64,000 nt of DNA from Paenibacillus illinoisensis NBRC 15959 (GTDB lineage Bacteria > Bacillota > Bacilli > Paenibacillales > Paenibacillaceae), in NCBI RefSeq assembly GCF_004000925.1, contig NZ_BIME01000005.1, positions 1 through 64,000 of the forward strand, given 5' to 3'. The position numbers and the translations under genes were made by a program. Shown here piece after piece: positions 27,430-35,984 of the stretch; position 1 is the first letter of the stretch; each line of letters opens with the position of its first letter. A model generated the notes under the pieces. It searched no databases. It was not told the origin of the DNA and was given only the letters and a program-made list of their open reading frames with translations.

Positions 27430-30100
27430 CCGGGGAGCAGCAGAAGGAACGGACACAGGCAGAACGACTCATGATCCGATGGAAGGAAGGGATCACAAAA
27501 GACGCCGCAAAATACACCTGCCTCATGCAGGGATCGTCGTGCTTGTTGGTCCGTCGGGTAGCGGCAAAAGCACATTGCTGGAACGACTCGTGGACGAAGG
27601 AGTCATTAAGCGAACAGAAGCCGTCTCGTCGGATCAGTTCCGCATGCTGGTTGGAGATGACGAATATGTGGACTGGAAAAATCGCCCGCGAAGCGAAGCG
27701 GATGTGATCTATGCCGAATACCAGCAGGTATCGGCCAAGGCTTTTGAAGCCATGGAAGCGATGCTGGCCACACGCTGCAGGTTGAACAAGCTGACTTGGG
27801 TCGATGCGACCCATCTGTACACGGAAGATCGCCAGCGTCTTATTCATCTCGCCAGAAAAGCCCATGTACCTGTCATTGCGATCGTACTTGATGTTCCGGA
27901 GAAGGAGCTGCTGGAGCGGGACGCTCATCGTGATTATCCACGCGGCCGTCAGCGGGTGAAGCAGCAGGTGCAGCAGTTCAAACGCACGCTGCGTGCCATC
28001 CGTGAAGATGGCTTCGATGCCAATTACGTGCTGAAGCAGCCGGATGAACTTGAATTTGTGCGCACGGCCAATCCACTAATGGTCGACATGGGTGTAGGGA
28101 TTGATATCATTGGCGATATTCACGGCTGTTATGATGAAATGATCGAGTTAATCATTCGTTTGGGATATGTGGTAGAGGAAGAGAGTGGGTTGTACCGTCA
28201 CCCTGAGGGAAGAAAGCTGGTCTCGGTTGGGGACGTATCCAGCCGCGGACCTGCATCGCTTTCAAGTCTGCTGTTCTGGCAGCAGCATTGTGCCGCAGGG
28301 TTAGCCTACATGGTTGACAGCAACCATGGATGGAAAATTGCCCGTTATCTGGACGGTCGCGACGTTACCCTTAGTCATGGAGATGAGTTTGTTGAGCAGG
28401 AGCTGAGCGAACTGGAACAGGAACATGGCATAGAGACAGCGCAGCGAGTACGCACAGATCTACGAGAGTTTCTGCTGAACGCTCCTTCCCATCTGGTATT
28501 CTCCCGGAACGGGGTACGTCAGGTGGTGGTGGCACACGCGGGTATTCGGGATCATTTTATCGGAAAACAATCCAAACGCATTCAGGATTACTGCCGCTAT
28601 GGAGATGTGGATGGAACAGATGAGCATGGACGCCCAGTTCGGAAGGACTGGTACGTGGATCATACTTCAGGCGAATGTATCGTCTGGGGACATGACCCTC
28701 GTCCATATCCTACGATCGTTAATGATACGGTAAATATCGATCAGGGTGTTGTATTTGGAGGTATGCTGACGGCCTGGCGAATGCCGGAAAGGGAGTCCGT
28801 CAGCGTTGCGGCACTGCAGGATTATGCAGGAGATCCGGATAGCCCGCTCAAACGCTGGGAACAGCGCCGGTTTGCACCGCCCAACCTTCGGAAATTCAAG
28901 GAAGGATTTACGGTGCAGACCGGATCCAGACTGGACGTATCCATCCAGGGTGAGGTAGCCCGGACGGCCATTGATACATTTTCCCACTTTACGGTACCGC
29001 TCGAAGAATTGGTCTATATCCCGCCTACGATGAGCCCGCCGCCAGCAACTTCTTCGGTTGAAGGCTATCTGGAGCATCCGCGGGATGCATTCCACTATTA
29101 CCGGTCACAGGGGGTTACGCGCATGGTGGCTGAGAAGAAACATATGGGCAGTAGAGCCATTTTGCTCCTCTTCCGCGATCAAGAAGCTGCGAAGCAGCGA
29201 GTGGGAAGACCGATGCTGGGGAACATCGTGACCCGGACAGGACGATCTTTTTTTGACCCCACAACAGAACAGATTGTACTGACCAGGTTGCATGCGGACC
29301 TGACTGCAGACGGATATTTTGAACGCCATCAGACGGAGTTTGTATTGCTGGATGCCGAGATTGTCCCCTGGAACCTGAAGGCCCGGGAGCTAATTGCTTC
29401 ACAATATGCACATGTGGCCGAGGCTTCCCTCATGGATCGCGGAACGGTGCTGGACAAATTGCGGGAAGCGGAAGCCGCCGGACGAGATGTGGGGGAGTGG
29501 CTGCGGGAGACCGAATTCAAACTGGCGAATGCGACTACATTCCGTGACGTATTTCAGAACTACTGCTGGGATGTGAAGGAACTCGGGGATATCCGTATAG
29601 CACCGTTCCACACCCTGGCTCACAGCACGGGAACGTTCTGGGATCAGACACATGAATGGCATATGGAGCAGAACCGCGAGTTTGCCCGGATGTCCAGCTT
29701 CATGATGGAGACGGAATATCGGGTGATTACGAGTGAGGCGGATGAAGTGGAAGTTATTCGCTGGTGGGAGGAGATGACGGCAGCAGGACATGAGGGCATT
29801 GTTATCAAGCCAGAAACCTTCCGCACGTGGAATGGGAACAAAATGATCCAACCTGCGATTAAAGTACGAGGGCGTGCATATTTGCACATCATCTATGGGA
29901 TGGATTACCTGGCACCCGAGAATTTGTCCCGGCTCAACAAACGCAAAACATCCAAGAAGGAACGCCATGCTCTGATGGAAAGCGCTCTGGGCATGGAGGG
30001 AGTTGAGCGTTTTGTACGCAGGGAGCCTGTGGAGCGGGTTCATGAATGTGTGCTGGCAACGTTAGCCCTGGAGTCTGAGAAGGTCGATCCACGATTGTGA
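27419..30100 (+). CDS. pnkp: Polynucleotide kinase-phosphatase-ligase Pnkp
   Basis: An 893-residue trifunctional RNA end-healing and sealing enzyme. Kinase: P-loop GPSGSGKST near residues 43-51. Metallophosphatase: GDIHGCYDEM near 231, GDVSSRGP near 270, SNH near 300, VVAHAGI near 365, WGHDPRP near 422 and NIDQG near 439. Ligase/adenylyltransferase: motif I lysine in EKKHMGSRA near 572, with VIKPE (motif V-like) near 800. Size is close to the C. thermocellum enzyme (about 870 residues). The phosphatase motif usually written GDxxDRGP here has Ser in place of the second Asp. The enzyme needs Hen1 for ligase activation. Confidence 0.95.
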   Translation: MRDNRGAAEGTDTGRTTHDPMEGRDHKRRRKIHLPHAGIVVLVGPSGSGKSTLLERLVDEGVIKRTEAVSSDQFRMLVGDDEYVDWKNRPRSEADVIYAEYQQVSAKAFEAMEAMLATRCRLNKLTWVDATHLYTEDRQRLIHLARKAHVPVIAIVLDVPEKELLERDAHRDYPRGRQRVKQQVQQFKRTLRAIREDGFDANYVLKQPDELEFVRTANPLMVDMGVGIDIIGDIHGCYDEMIELIIRLGYVVEEESGLYRHPEGRKLVSVGDVSSRGPASLSSLLFWQQHCAAGLAYMVDSNHGWKIARYLDGRDVTLSHGDEFVEQELSELEQEHGIETAQRVRTDLREFLLNAPSHLVFSRNGVRQVVVAHAGIRDHFIGKQSKRIQDYCRYGDVDGTDEHGRPVRKDWYVDHTSGECIVWGHDPRPYPTIVNDTVNIDQGVVFGGMLTAWRMPERESVSVAALQDYAGDPDSPLKRWEQRRFAPPNLRKFKEGFTVQTGSRLDVSIQGEVARTAIDTFSHFTVPLEELVYIPPTMSPPPATSSVEGYLEHPRDAFHYYRSQGVTRMVAEKKHMGSRAILLLFRDQEAAKQRVGRPMLGNIVTRTGRSFFDPTTEQIVLTRLHADLTADGYFERHQTEFVLLDAEIVPWNLKARELIASQYAHVAEASLMDRGTVLDKLREAEAAGRDVGEWLRETEFKLANATTFRDVFQNYCWDVKELGDIRIAPFHTLAHSTGTFWDQTHEWHMEQNREFARMSSFMMETEYRVITSEADEVEVIRWWEEMTAAGHEGIVIKPETFRTWNGNKMIQPAIKVRGRAYLHIIYGMDYLAPENLSRLNKRKTSKKERHALMESALGMEGVERFVRREPVERVHECVLATLALESEKVDPRL

Positions 30101-30149
30101 TGGTCCATAAAATAGAGGAAAACACCTTGCATTAGACTGAGATGAAGGC

Positions 30150-30178
30150 AGGCTTGGACGAGATCCAGGCCTTTTTTT
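30150..30178 (+). terminator. Terminator of the RNA repair operon
   Basis: AGGCTTGGA-cgaga-TCCAGGCCT followed by a seven-T tract, 50 bp after the pnkp stop. Confidence 0.85.
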
Positions 30179-30344
30179 CATTTTATTGTAAAAACTTTAC
30201 ATTTAAGAACATTTGAATTAGGAGTCTTAACTTCAATATAAACGAACCAAAGCCCTATATCCTTCCATGGTTATCTGGGTAATAATGTTATATATAGCAA
30301 GTAGTCATTGGAATCTCATAACGTAACGATAGGGGGTAACCTGC

Positions 30345-30596
30345 ATGGCATCCATGATTCTGCTGGTAAAACAGACGGAGGACGATGAAAAGGTTATTTA
30401 TCGATTCGGACCCAATGAGCGGAAGATGGGACTGATTGAAATGAACAAGATCAAGGAAAGTGTGAAGGAACTGGAACCTGTTCAGGTCGAAGGGGTCAAT
30501 CCCAGCTTTTACTTCAATCGGGCGGCGCAGCGGCTGGTCCGATGTTTATTCAGGGAAGGCGGCAAGTTTCCGGAACGGACGACGTTTGAATCCTAG
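30345..30596 (+). CDS. Small hypothetical protein
   Basis: An 83-residue charged soluble protein starting MASMILLVKQTEDDEKVIYR, with a central lysine/glutamate-rich helix and a C-terminal FYFNRAAQRLVRCLFREGG segment. A GGGGG ribosome site lies before ATG 30345. It has its own upstream AT-rich promoter region and a strong terminator after it, so it is a separate unit from the RNA repair operon. Family not recognised. Confidence 0.7.
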   Translation: MASMILLVKQTEDDEKVIYRFGPNERKMGLIEMNKIKESVKELEPVQVEGVNPSFYFNRAAQRLVRCLFREGGKFPERTTFES

Positions 30597-30656
30597 TTTT
30601 TCTTTTTGGCTGTGCAAAAGTAGGGGTTACTCGCACAGATCGCATATGTCTTAATC

Positions 30657-30703
30657 AAAAAAAGTCCAAGCTCATCCGACTTGCGGAGCGCATGGACTTT
30701 TTT
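30657..30703. terminator. Bidirectional terminator
   Basis: AAAAAGTCCA and TGGACTTTTTT close a stem with an internal GC pairing, between the small gene and the convergent AEC transporter gene. Confidence 0.85.
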
Positions 30704-30710
30704 AGTTGCA

Positions 30711-31631
30711 TCAAAACGTTTTGGCAAAAGAAATGAGTGCAGTAATCGTAATAATGTTCAAGAGTGTTGAGATAAGCACCGTTTGGGCGGCAAAGTCAGG
30801 TTCGTTATCATATTCTTCGGCCAGAATGGACGCATTCACCCCGGTAGGCATTCCTGAAGCGATGATCAGTGCCTGTGCGGCAATCCCTTCCAGACCCAGA
30901 AGCAGTACAATGGAGATCCCAATGGCCGGGCCAATCAGGAGACGCAGAAATGTGCTAATATACACATCAAGACGGTACAGCCGGATCGGATATTTGACAA
31001 TTTGCGCGCCGAGGGTCAGCAGCGCCACAGCAACCATACTTTGCTGCGCATACGTCAGCGGCATGGACAGAAACGTTGGCAGCGGCACCTTCCACATATG
31101 GAACAGAATCCCCAGTAAGAGCGCATAAGGTACCGGCATTTTGAGAAATCCGATGATGACTGCACGGTAGTTTCCTTTCAGCTTCGCACCCTGGATGGAT
31201 AATACGCCGTACGTGAAGGTCAGCAACGACTGTAGGGACATCACGAGAGCCTGAATGGAAGATGCGAGCGGGTCTCCTCGAAATACGAGCGCATTGATCG
31301 GCAGGCCATAGTTGCCTGCGTTGTCCAGCATGACACTGTTGTTAAAGGCGGCCTTCATGCCTTTGTTCAATCGAAGTGTTCGTGCGAACACGGATCCTAC
31401 GATATACAGAATAATGACATATATGGCGTAGAAGAGAGTGACCGTCCCGAGTAGTTCACCCGACATATCGGAATGGTACATGCTCATAAAGACGGCTGCG
31501 GGGGTAATACAATAGAAATTGATTTTGGCGAGGGTGTACAAGTCCAGCTTGAACACCTTTTGCATCCAGGACCCGACTCCGATTAGGAGAAAGACGGGCA
31601 GGACGACTTCAAGCATGATGTCTGCTATCAT
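30711..31631 (-). CDS. AEC family transporter (auxin efflux carrier/malate permease type)
   Basis: A 306-residue polytopic membrane protein of the AEC fold, about ten hydrophobic helices: IMLEVVLPVFLLIGVGSWM, VTLFYAIYVIILYIVGSVF, the NSVMLDNAGNYGLPI motif that is diagnostic for the family, and IVLLLGLEGIAAQALIIASG with MPTGVNASILAEEY near the end. Bacterial members move malate, malonate and other carboxylates. ATG 31631 has AAGGAA 8-9 bp upstream; longer frames start without a ribosome site. It is divergent from the glycosylase gene. Confidence 0.9.
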   Translation of the reverse strand: MIADIMLEVVLPVFLLIGVGSWMQKVFKLDLYTLAKINFYCITPAAVFMSMYHSDMSGELLGTVTLFYAIYVIILYIVGSVFARTLRLNKGMKAAFNNSVMLDNAGNYGLPINALVFRGDPLASSIQALVMSLQSLLTFTYGVLSIQGAKLKGNYRAVIIGFLKMPVPYALLLGILFHMWKVPLPTFLSMPLTYAQQSMVAVALLTLGAQIVKYPIRLYRLDVYISTFLRLLIGPAIGISIVLLLGLEGIAAQALIIASGMPTGVNASILAEEYDNEPDFAAQTVLISTLLNIITITALISFAKTF

Positions 31632-31724
31632 TGGTTCAGCTTCCTTTTTCATGAAAATTTCAGTCCGATTTCGTAAACACTTCAACCATTATATCATTAT
31701 ATACACTAGGGAGGTCATGTGAAT

Positions 31725-32231
31725 ATGATTCCAGATCATCTGGATGTTGGGTTATCGATTCTGTTTATCGGATTCAATCCCAGCATCACATCAGGCGAGA
31801 CCGGCCATCATTATGCCTACAAAGGCAATCGCTTCTGGCGCATTCTTGAACGTTCCGGCTTAACTCCTCGTTTATATCATCCGGAAGAAGATCAGGATCT
31901 GCTCAAATTGGGGTATGGATTTACCAACATAGTAGCCCGGCCTACGAGAGGCGTGGAAGATATAACGCGTGAAGAGTATGCGGAGGGACGTCAGATTCTT
32001 CGGCAAAAGCTGGAACAGTACCGACCGGACGTCGCCTGTTTTGTCGGGAAAGGGGTATACACCCAGTACAGCAAGCGTACCAAAGTGGAATGGGGATTTC
32101 AGGACGATCCGGTTGTCCCGGAAATTCAGGAATTCGTTGCACCTTCTTCGAGCGGACTGGTGCGCATGTCGATGGATGAGATTGTTGCTATTTACTCACA
32201 GCTTAGCGATTTTATTGCGCAGAAACGTTGA
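31725..32231 (+). CDS. mug: Mug/TDG-type mismatch-specific uracil-DNA glycosylase
   Basis: A 168-residue member of UDG family 2. Motif 1 reads GFNPSITSGETGHHYAYKGN (the Asn activates water in E. coli Mug, where the motif is GINPG) followed by NRFWRIL. A downstream SSSGLVRM matches motif 2 (the NPSGLxR-like loop). It excises uracil or ethenocytosine opposite guanine. ATG 31725 has GGAGG 10 bp upstream, whereas GTG 31719 is too close. Confidence 0.88.
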   Translation: MIPDHLDVGLSILFIGFNPSITSGETGHHYAYKGNRFWRILERSGLTPRLYHPEEDQDLLKLGYGFTNIVARPTRGVEDITREEYAEGRQILRQKLEQYRPDVACFVGKGVYTQYSKRTKVEWGFQDDPVVPEIQEFVAPSSSGLVRMSMDEIVAIYSQLSDFIAQKR

Positions 32232-32375
32232 GGCAGACTACAGTGGATTCGCCCAACCGGCTTTGAACCGGACTTGAGCGAATTCTTTTTTTTGAAGAAA
32301 GTGAGAAGTTTTGGAAAGTACTTCCGTCTATATAGTACAGAACCATGCATGGAAGCTGTAGAGAAGGGGGATTAC

Positions 32376-32948
32376 ATGACTCAACATATGCAGGAGGAGG
32401 AGCTCATCGAGCGTATTATTGCAGGGGATAAACAACTGTTCGCCTTGCTCGTGGATCGATATAAAAATAAAGTCTACGGCATTCTGCGCGGAATGGGCGC
32501 GAGTCATCCGGATGCGCAGGATCTTGCACAGGACACGTTTATTCGGATCTATCGCTATCTCCCGTCCCGAAGGGTAGGAAGCAGTTTTTCTTCATGGGTA
32601 TATACCATCGCTGTGAATCGGATGCGGGATTTTATAAGGCAAAAGAAACCGGTTATGACGGCAGATGAACCGGTCATGGAGCGAGCCAGTGAAGAATCGC
32701 CGGAAAGGCATGTGCTGCACAAGGAGATGCAGCGGGAAATATACCGCCAGATGGAACAGCTGCCGGAATCATACCGGCTTGTGCTGCTGTTGAAATATAC
32801 CAATGAGCTAAGCTATGAAGAAATTTCAGATATTACCGGCATGAGTGCAGCGCAGGTCCGAAACGCGATGTACCGCGGGAAAAAGATGCTCAAGAAACAG
32901 ATGGAGCGCAAAGGAGGGTTAGCCACATATGAAGCCTATTCCAAATGA
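32376..32948 (+). CDS. ECF-type RNA polymerase sigma factor
   Basis: A 190-residue sigma factor with region 2 (ALLVDRYKNKVYGILRGMG, DAQDLAQDTFIRIYRYL, SFSSWVYTIAVNRMRDFIR) and region 4 (LPESYRLVLLLKYTNELSYE, EISDITGMSAAQVRNAMYRG). ATG 32376 is chosen because GAAGGGGG lies just upstream. It overlaps the following gene by 20 bp, the usual arrangement of an ECF sigma with its membrane-bound partner. Confidence 0.92.
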   Translation: MTQHMQEEELIERIIAGDKQLFALLVDRYKNKVYGILRGMGASHPDAQDLAQDTFIRIYRYLPSRRVGSSFSSWVYTIAVNRMRDFIRQKKPVMTADEPVMERASEESPERHVLHKEMQREIYRQMEQLPESYRLVLLLKYTNELSYEEISDITGMSAAQVRNAMYRGKKMLKKQMERKGGLATYEAYSK

Positions 32949-34554
32949 TGAGGACCGGTTATGGGAACAGCATTTATTCCGCGAGGAGCCAGAACCCGAT
33001 TTTACGCTTCAGGTGATGAAGAAACTGGATGGTGTCTCCATGGAACGTGAAGCAGAAGTGGATTTTTCCGTGAGAAAGTCTTCCAATACCCATTGGATTC
33101 GCCGTATGGGGGTTACAGCAGTGGCTGTTGTAATTCTTGCAGGGGGAGCCTGGTTTGCATGGGATTATAAAGTAGGACCCGAGCAACCTGCCGTCAACGC
33201 GGTGAATAATCCTCCGCTTCCCAATATTCCCGTACCAGAGGAACTGAAGTACTCTTATCTGGCTGATGATTACAAACGTCTCAAGCCGCTTGGTCTTGTG
33301 GTTAATCCTAATATTCATATCGAGGATCAGGGTTACACGCTTAAGATCGAAGATGTACTTGTGGACCGTTCGCAGATTGTACTTACTGTACAGCAAAATG
33401 CACCTGATGGGAGTACGATATACTCGGTTTATCCCGCGATGGGAAGGATTCATATCACAGATGGGCAAGGAAACTCGATTGCATCTTTAGCTTCAATGGG
33501 GGATCCAATTCAGAATGGTTCAAAATATCAGAGATTTGTATACCAGCTGCAGGATGAAATCCCCGATGAGGTGGTTGTACGCGGGGAGCTGGGGTATTTG
33601 AATATAGGAAGCTATTATAATTTCGAGACACAATCGTACGAAGATAAAGATGTCACGGTGGATTGGAGTTTTCAGTTCAATATCGATATGACCAAAGCCA
33701 AATCACTGGCTGTCGAAGCTCCTATGAATAACACATATACGACGCCAGAAGGTTTGAAGTTGGATATGACACAGTTGGTGCGAACACCAAACGGAACCCG
33801 GCTTGACATGAATGTGAGTCTGAGTGATCAGTTGCGTGCCAAAGTCGGAGAGGATTGGGAGAAACAAATGGAATTGCTGTACCATCTGGAGATACCTGAA
33901 ACTAATGAGTACCGTGTATTTAACGGAAACAAGACGAATGCCCGTCAAGCCAAATTCAGGTTAAGAGATACGAGTCAGTTAAGCCTGGATGGGGGACAGA
34001 TGAGATTGTCTGAGACGTGGGACCCTGCTATTGTGACAGTGAATGCGAAGAAGATTCGCTTTGTCCTGGATGGGTACACCATCCCGGTAAGGGATGAGAA
34101 GTCCTTGGAAGTGGACCTGGAGAAGATGCGTGAGGATGCTGAATTTTACACCTACGTACTACAATTTGAACAATTTGGAGATGAGATTTTATTTTCTGAT
34201 TTCAACTACAAGCCTTTGTTGGATTCTTATAACGATTCGAACGGAGATAGGGAAGACTACTCCCTTGTATTGGAGGGGTATGGGTCTTTCCGAAATGCTT
34301 TTAATGGAGATCATTGGGTGGCAGTCGATCAGGAAGGGAAAGAGTATCCCGTTGAAGTAATTGGTTTTCCAGATCAGCCCAATACTGACGGAGAATATGT
34401 TGCGGATAATCTGAAATTGATCGTCCGCGGCTATTACAAAGGAAGCGGAACGAAATTTACCTTAAAAAGAACAGCGCTAGTTAAAGGAGAATATCGCGAT
34501 GTGAATTGGAAAGTAGATCTGCCATCGTTTACAAGCCTACCTTGGCAGAAATAA
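32929..34554 (+). CDS. DUF4179-type membrane protein, probable anti-sigma factor
   Basis: A 541-residue single-pass protein. A cytoplasmic N-terminus of about 60 residues (EDRLWEQHLFREEPEPDFTL) precedes one membrane helix near residues 62-78 (GVTAVAVVILAGGAWFAW), then a large extracytoplasmic beta-rich domain in two parts, the second starting near residue 240. This matches DUF4179 proteins encoded after ECF sigma factors in Paenibacillus and Bacillus. By position and topology it likely holds the sigma factor at the membrane until an envelope signal releases it; the signal is unknown. Confidence 0.8.
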   Translation: MKPIPNDEDRLWEQHLFREEPEPDFTLQVMKKLDGVSMEREAEVDFSVRKSSNTHWIRRMGVTAVAVVILAGGAWFAWDYKVGPEQPAVNAVNNPPLPNIPVPEELKYSYLADDYKRLKPLGLVVNPNIHIEDQGYTLKIEDVLVDRSQIVLTVQQNAPDGSTIYSVYPAMGRIHITDGQGNSIASLASMGDPIQNGSKYQRFVYQLQDEIPDEVVVRGELGYLNIGSYYNFETQSYEDKDVTVDWSFQFNIDMTKAKSLAVEAPMNNTYTTPEGLKLDMTQLVRTPNGTRLDMNVSLSDQLRAKVGEDWEKQMELLYHLEIPETNEYRVFNGNKTNARQAKFRLRDTSQLSLDGGQMRLSETWDPAIVTVNAKKIRFVLDGYTIPVRDEKSLEVDLEKMREDAEFYTYVLQFEQFGDEILFSDFNYKPLLDSYNDSNGDREDYSLVLEGYGSFRNAFNGDHWVAVDQEGKEYPVEVIGFPDQPNTDGEYVADNLKLIVRGYYKGSGTKFTLKRTALVKGEYRDVNWKVDLPSFTSLPWQK

Positions 34555-34602
34555 CAATCATGAGCTATTACTCAGCAGGAAACATGAAAATTAAAATGGT
34601 TG

Positions 34603-34637
34603 AAAGGCCCCGCATAATAACATGCGGAGCCTTTTTG
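34603..34637 (+). terminator. Rho-independent terminator after ECF sigma operon
   Basis: AAAGGC-c-CCGCAT, loop, ATGCGG-a-GCCTTT followed by T-rich sequence. Confidence 0.85.
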
Positions 34638-34683
34638 TTGTCCAACAAATAGTACTGATGTTAAGGGGTGGGCGCATATCAAG

Positions 34684-35736
34684 CTAAGCCGAGTCCCGCG
34701 GAATAAGGGAAGTGGCGAGCATGACAGTCTCTTTCGGTGTCCCGGGGCGTTCAATCCGTCTCTGCAAAGCTTCAATGGCCCGCTGTCCTAGCTCTTCCTT
34801 GCACAGGTTGACTGTTGTCAAAGGTGGGGAAGACGTTGCAGCGGAGTGAACATTATCAATGCCGATCACGAGACAGTCTTGGGGTGTGGAGATTCCGATC
34901 TCCTGCAGCTTGTTCATCCATTGCAGAGCAATATCATCATTAACACCAATCCAGGCATCAGGTCGTTCATGCTCCGGCATGTTTTTGATTTCGGCTGCGA
35001 GCTGGTTCACCCATTCCCCTTGCTCATAAGGAACTTTCCATTCCCGGAATGTGGCAGCGTGACCCTGGCCGGTATGAAAATGATTCAATGCCAGTTCCAT
35101 GCCGATCTTGCGCTGTGCGAAGCTGGCCGCACGGCCATCGTCCGTAATTAACCCGATCCTGCGGGCTTGGAGGGACAGTAAATACCGCACGACGGTGATG
35201 CCTGCCTCCAGATTATCATGGCTGATCGTATCACAATTCAGGAGCGGTTCCTGATGATCCACCAGCACGATGGGACGACCTGTCTGAGCCAGCCGCTGCA
35301 GAACGGCATGAGGAAAGGCGCCCATGACAATGACACCCGCACATCGTTCCCAATCCAGATGGGGAGCAATGGCCCGTTCCGGTGGCGTATGTGCGTCCCC
35401 GGTACCAAGCGAAGGAGATACAATCGCGTGATGCCAACCCCGTTCATAACAGCCTGAGATCATGCCGGACAGCACCCGCTGCCAGTAGTGAGGCTCCCCG
35501 CGGTTTAGCTGATTCATGCAGATGAGCGCGAATGGCGGTTCGGATTGGTCTGCAGCAGCGGAGACACCGGTGCTTCCGGGTGTATTTTGGCGATAGCCCA
35601 GAGCTCTGGCGAGTTCAAGCACGCGGGCGCGGGTAGACTCGCTGACTCCTGTCTTGCCACTGAGTGCACGGGAAACGGCATATTTTGATAATCCAAGCTG
35701 GTCAGCCAGCGTCTGAATGGATACTTTGCGGGACAT
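34684..35736 (-). CDS. LacI family transcriptional regulator
   Basis: A 350-residue LacI/GalR protein. N-terminal HTH and hinge: SIQTLADQLGLSKYAVSRAL, SGKTGVSESTRARVLELARA; then a periplasmic-binding-protein-like sugar-sensing core (DAWIGVNDDIALQWMNKLQE, DCLVIGIDNVHSAATSSPPL, TTVNLCKEELGQRAIEAL). ATG 35736 has AAGGAG 8 bp upstream. It is divergent from the GH125 mannosidase gene and probably controls it through the palindrome at 35847-35858. Confidence 0.92.
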   Translation of the reverse strand: MSRKVSIQTLADQLGLSKYAVSRALSGKTGVSESTRARVLELARALGYRQNTPGSTGVSAAADQSEPPFALICMNQLNRGEPHYWQRVLSGMISGCYERGWHHAIVSPSLGTGDAHTPPERAIAPHLDWERCAGVIVMGAFPHAVLQRLAQTGRPIVLVDHQEPLLNCDTISHDNLEAGITVVRYLLSLQARRIGLITDDGRAASFAQRKIGMELALNHFHTGQGHAATFREWKVPYEQGEWVNQLAAEIKNMPEHERPDAWIGVNDDIALQWMNKLQEIGISTPQDCLVIGIDNVHSAATSSPPLTTVNLCKEELGQRAIEALQRRIERPGTPKETVMLATSLIPRDSA

Positions 35737-35846
35737 GTTCATGACTCCTTCATATGTAAACAAAATATAAATTTAGAATTGAATTCGTGGAGAATTATAG
35801 CAAATACGAATTGACGACATTTACCAACTCACAGTACACTACATTT

Positions 35847-35858
35847 AATAACGTTATT
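35847..35858. promoter_or_regulatory. Candidate LacI operator
   Basis: AATAACGTTATT is a perfect 12-bp palindrome with the central CpG step typical of LacI-family operators. It lies between the divergent LacI and mannosidase genes, downstream of a TTGACG...TACACT promoter (35809, 18-bp spacer) for the plus strand. Confidence 0.6.
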
Positions 35859-35984
35859 ATATATTATGATAACAAAAATAACAATATTCAAATATGCCTA
35901 AAAGCATATGCCGGATTTGGAGAGGAACAGATCAGCCACATCCAAACACCACAACCACAATTCATGTCAGAGGAGACTACATCC

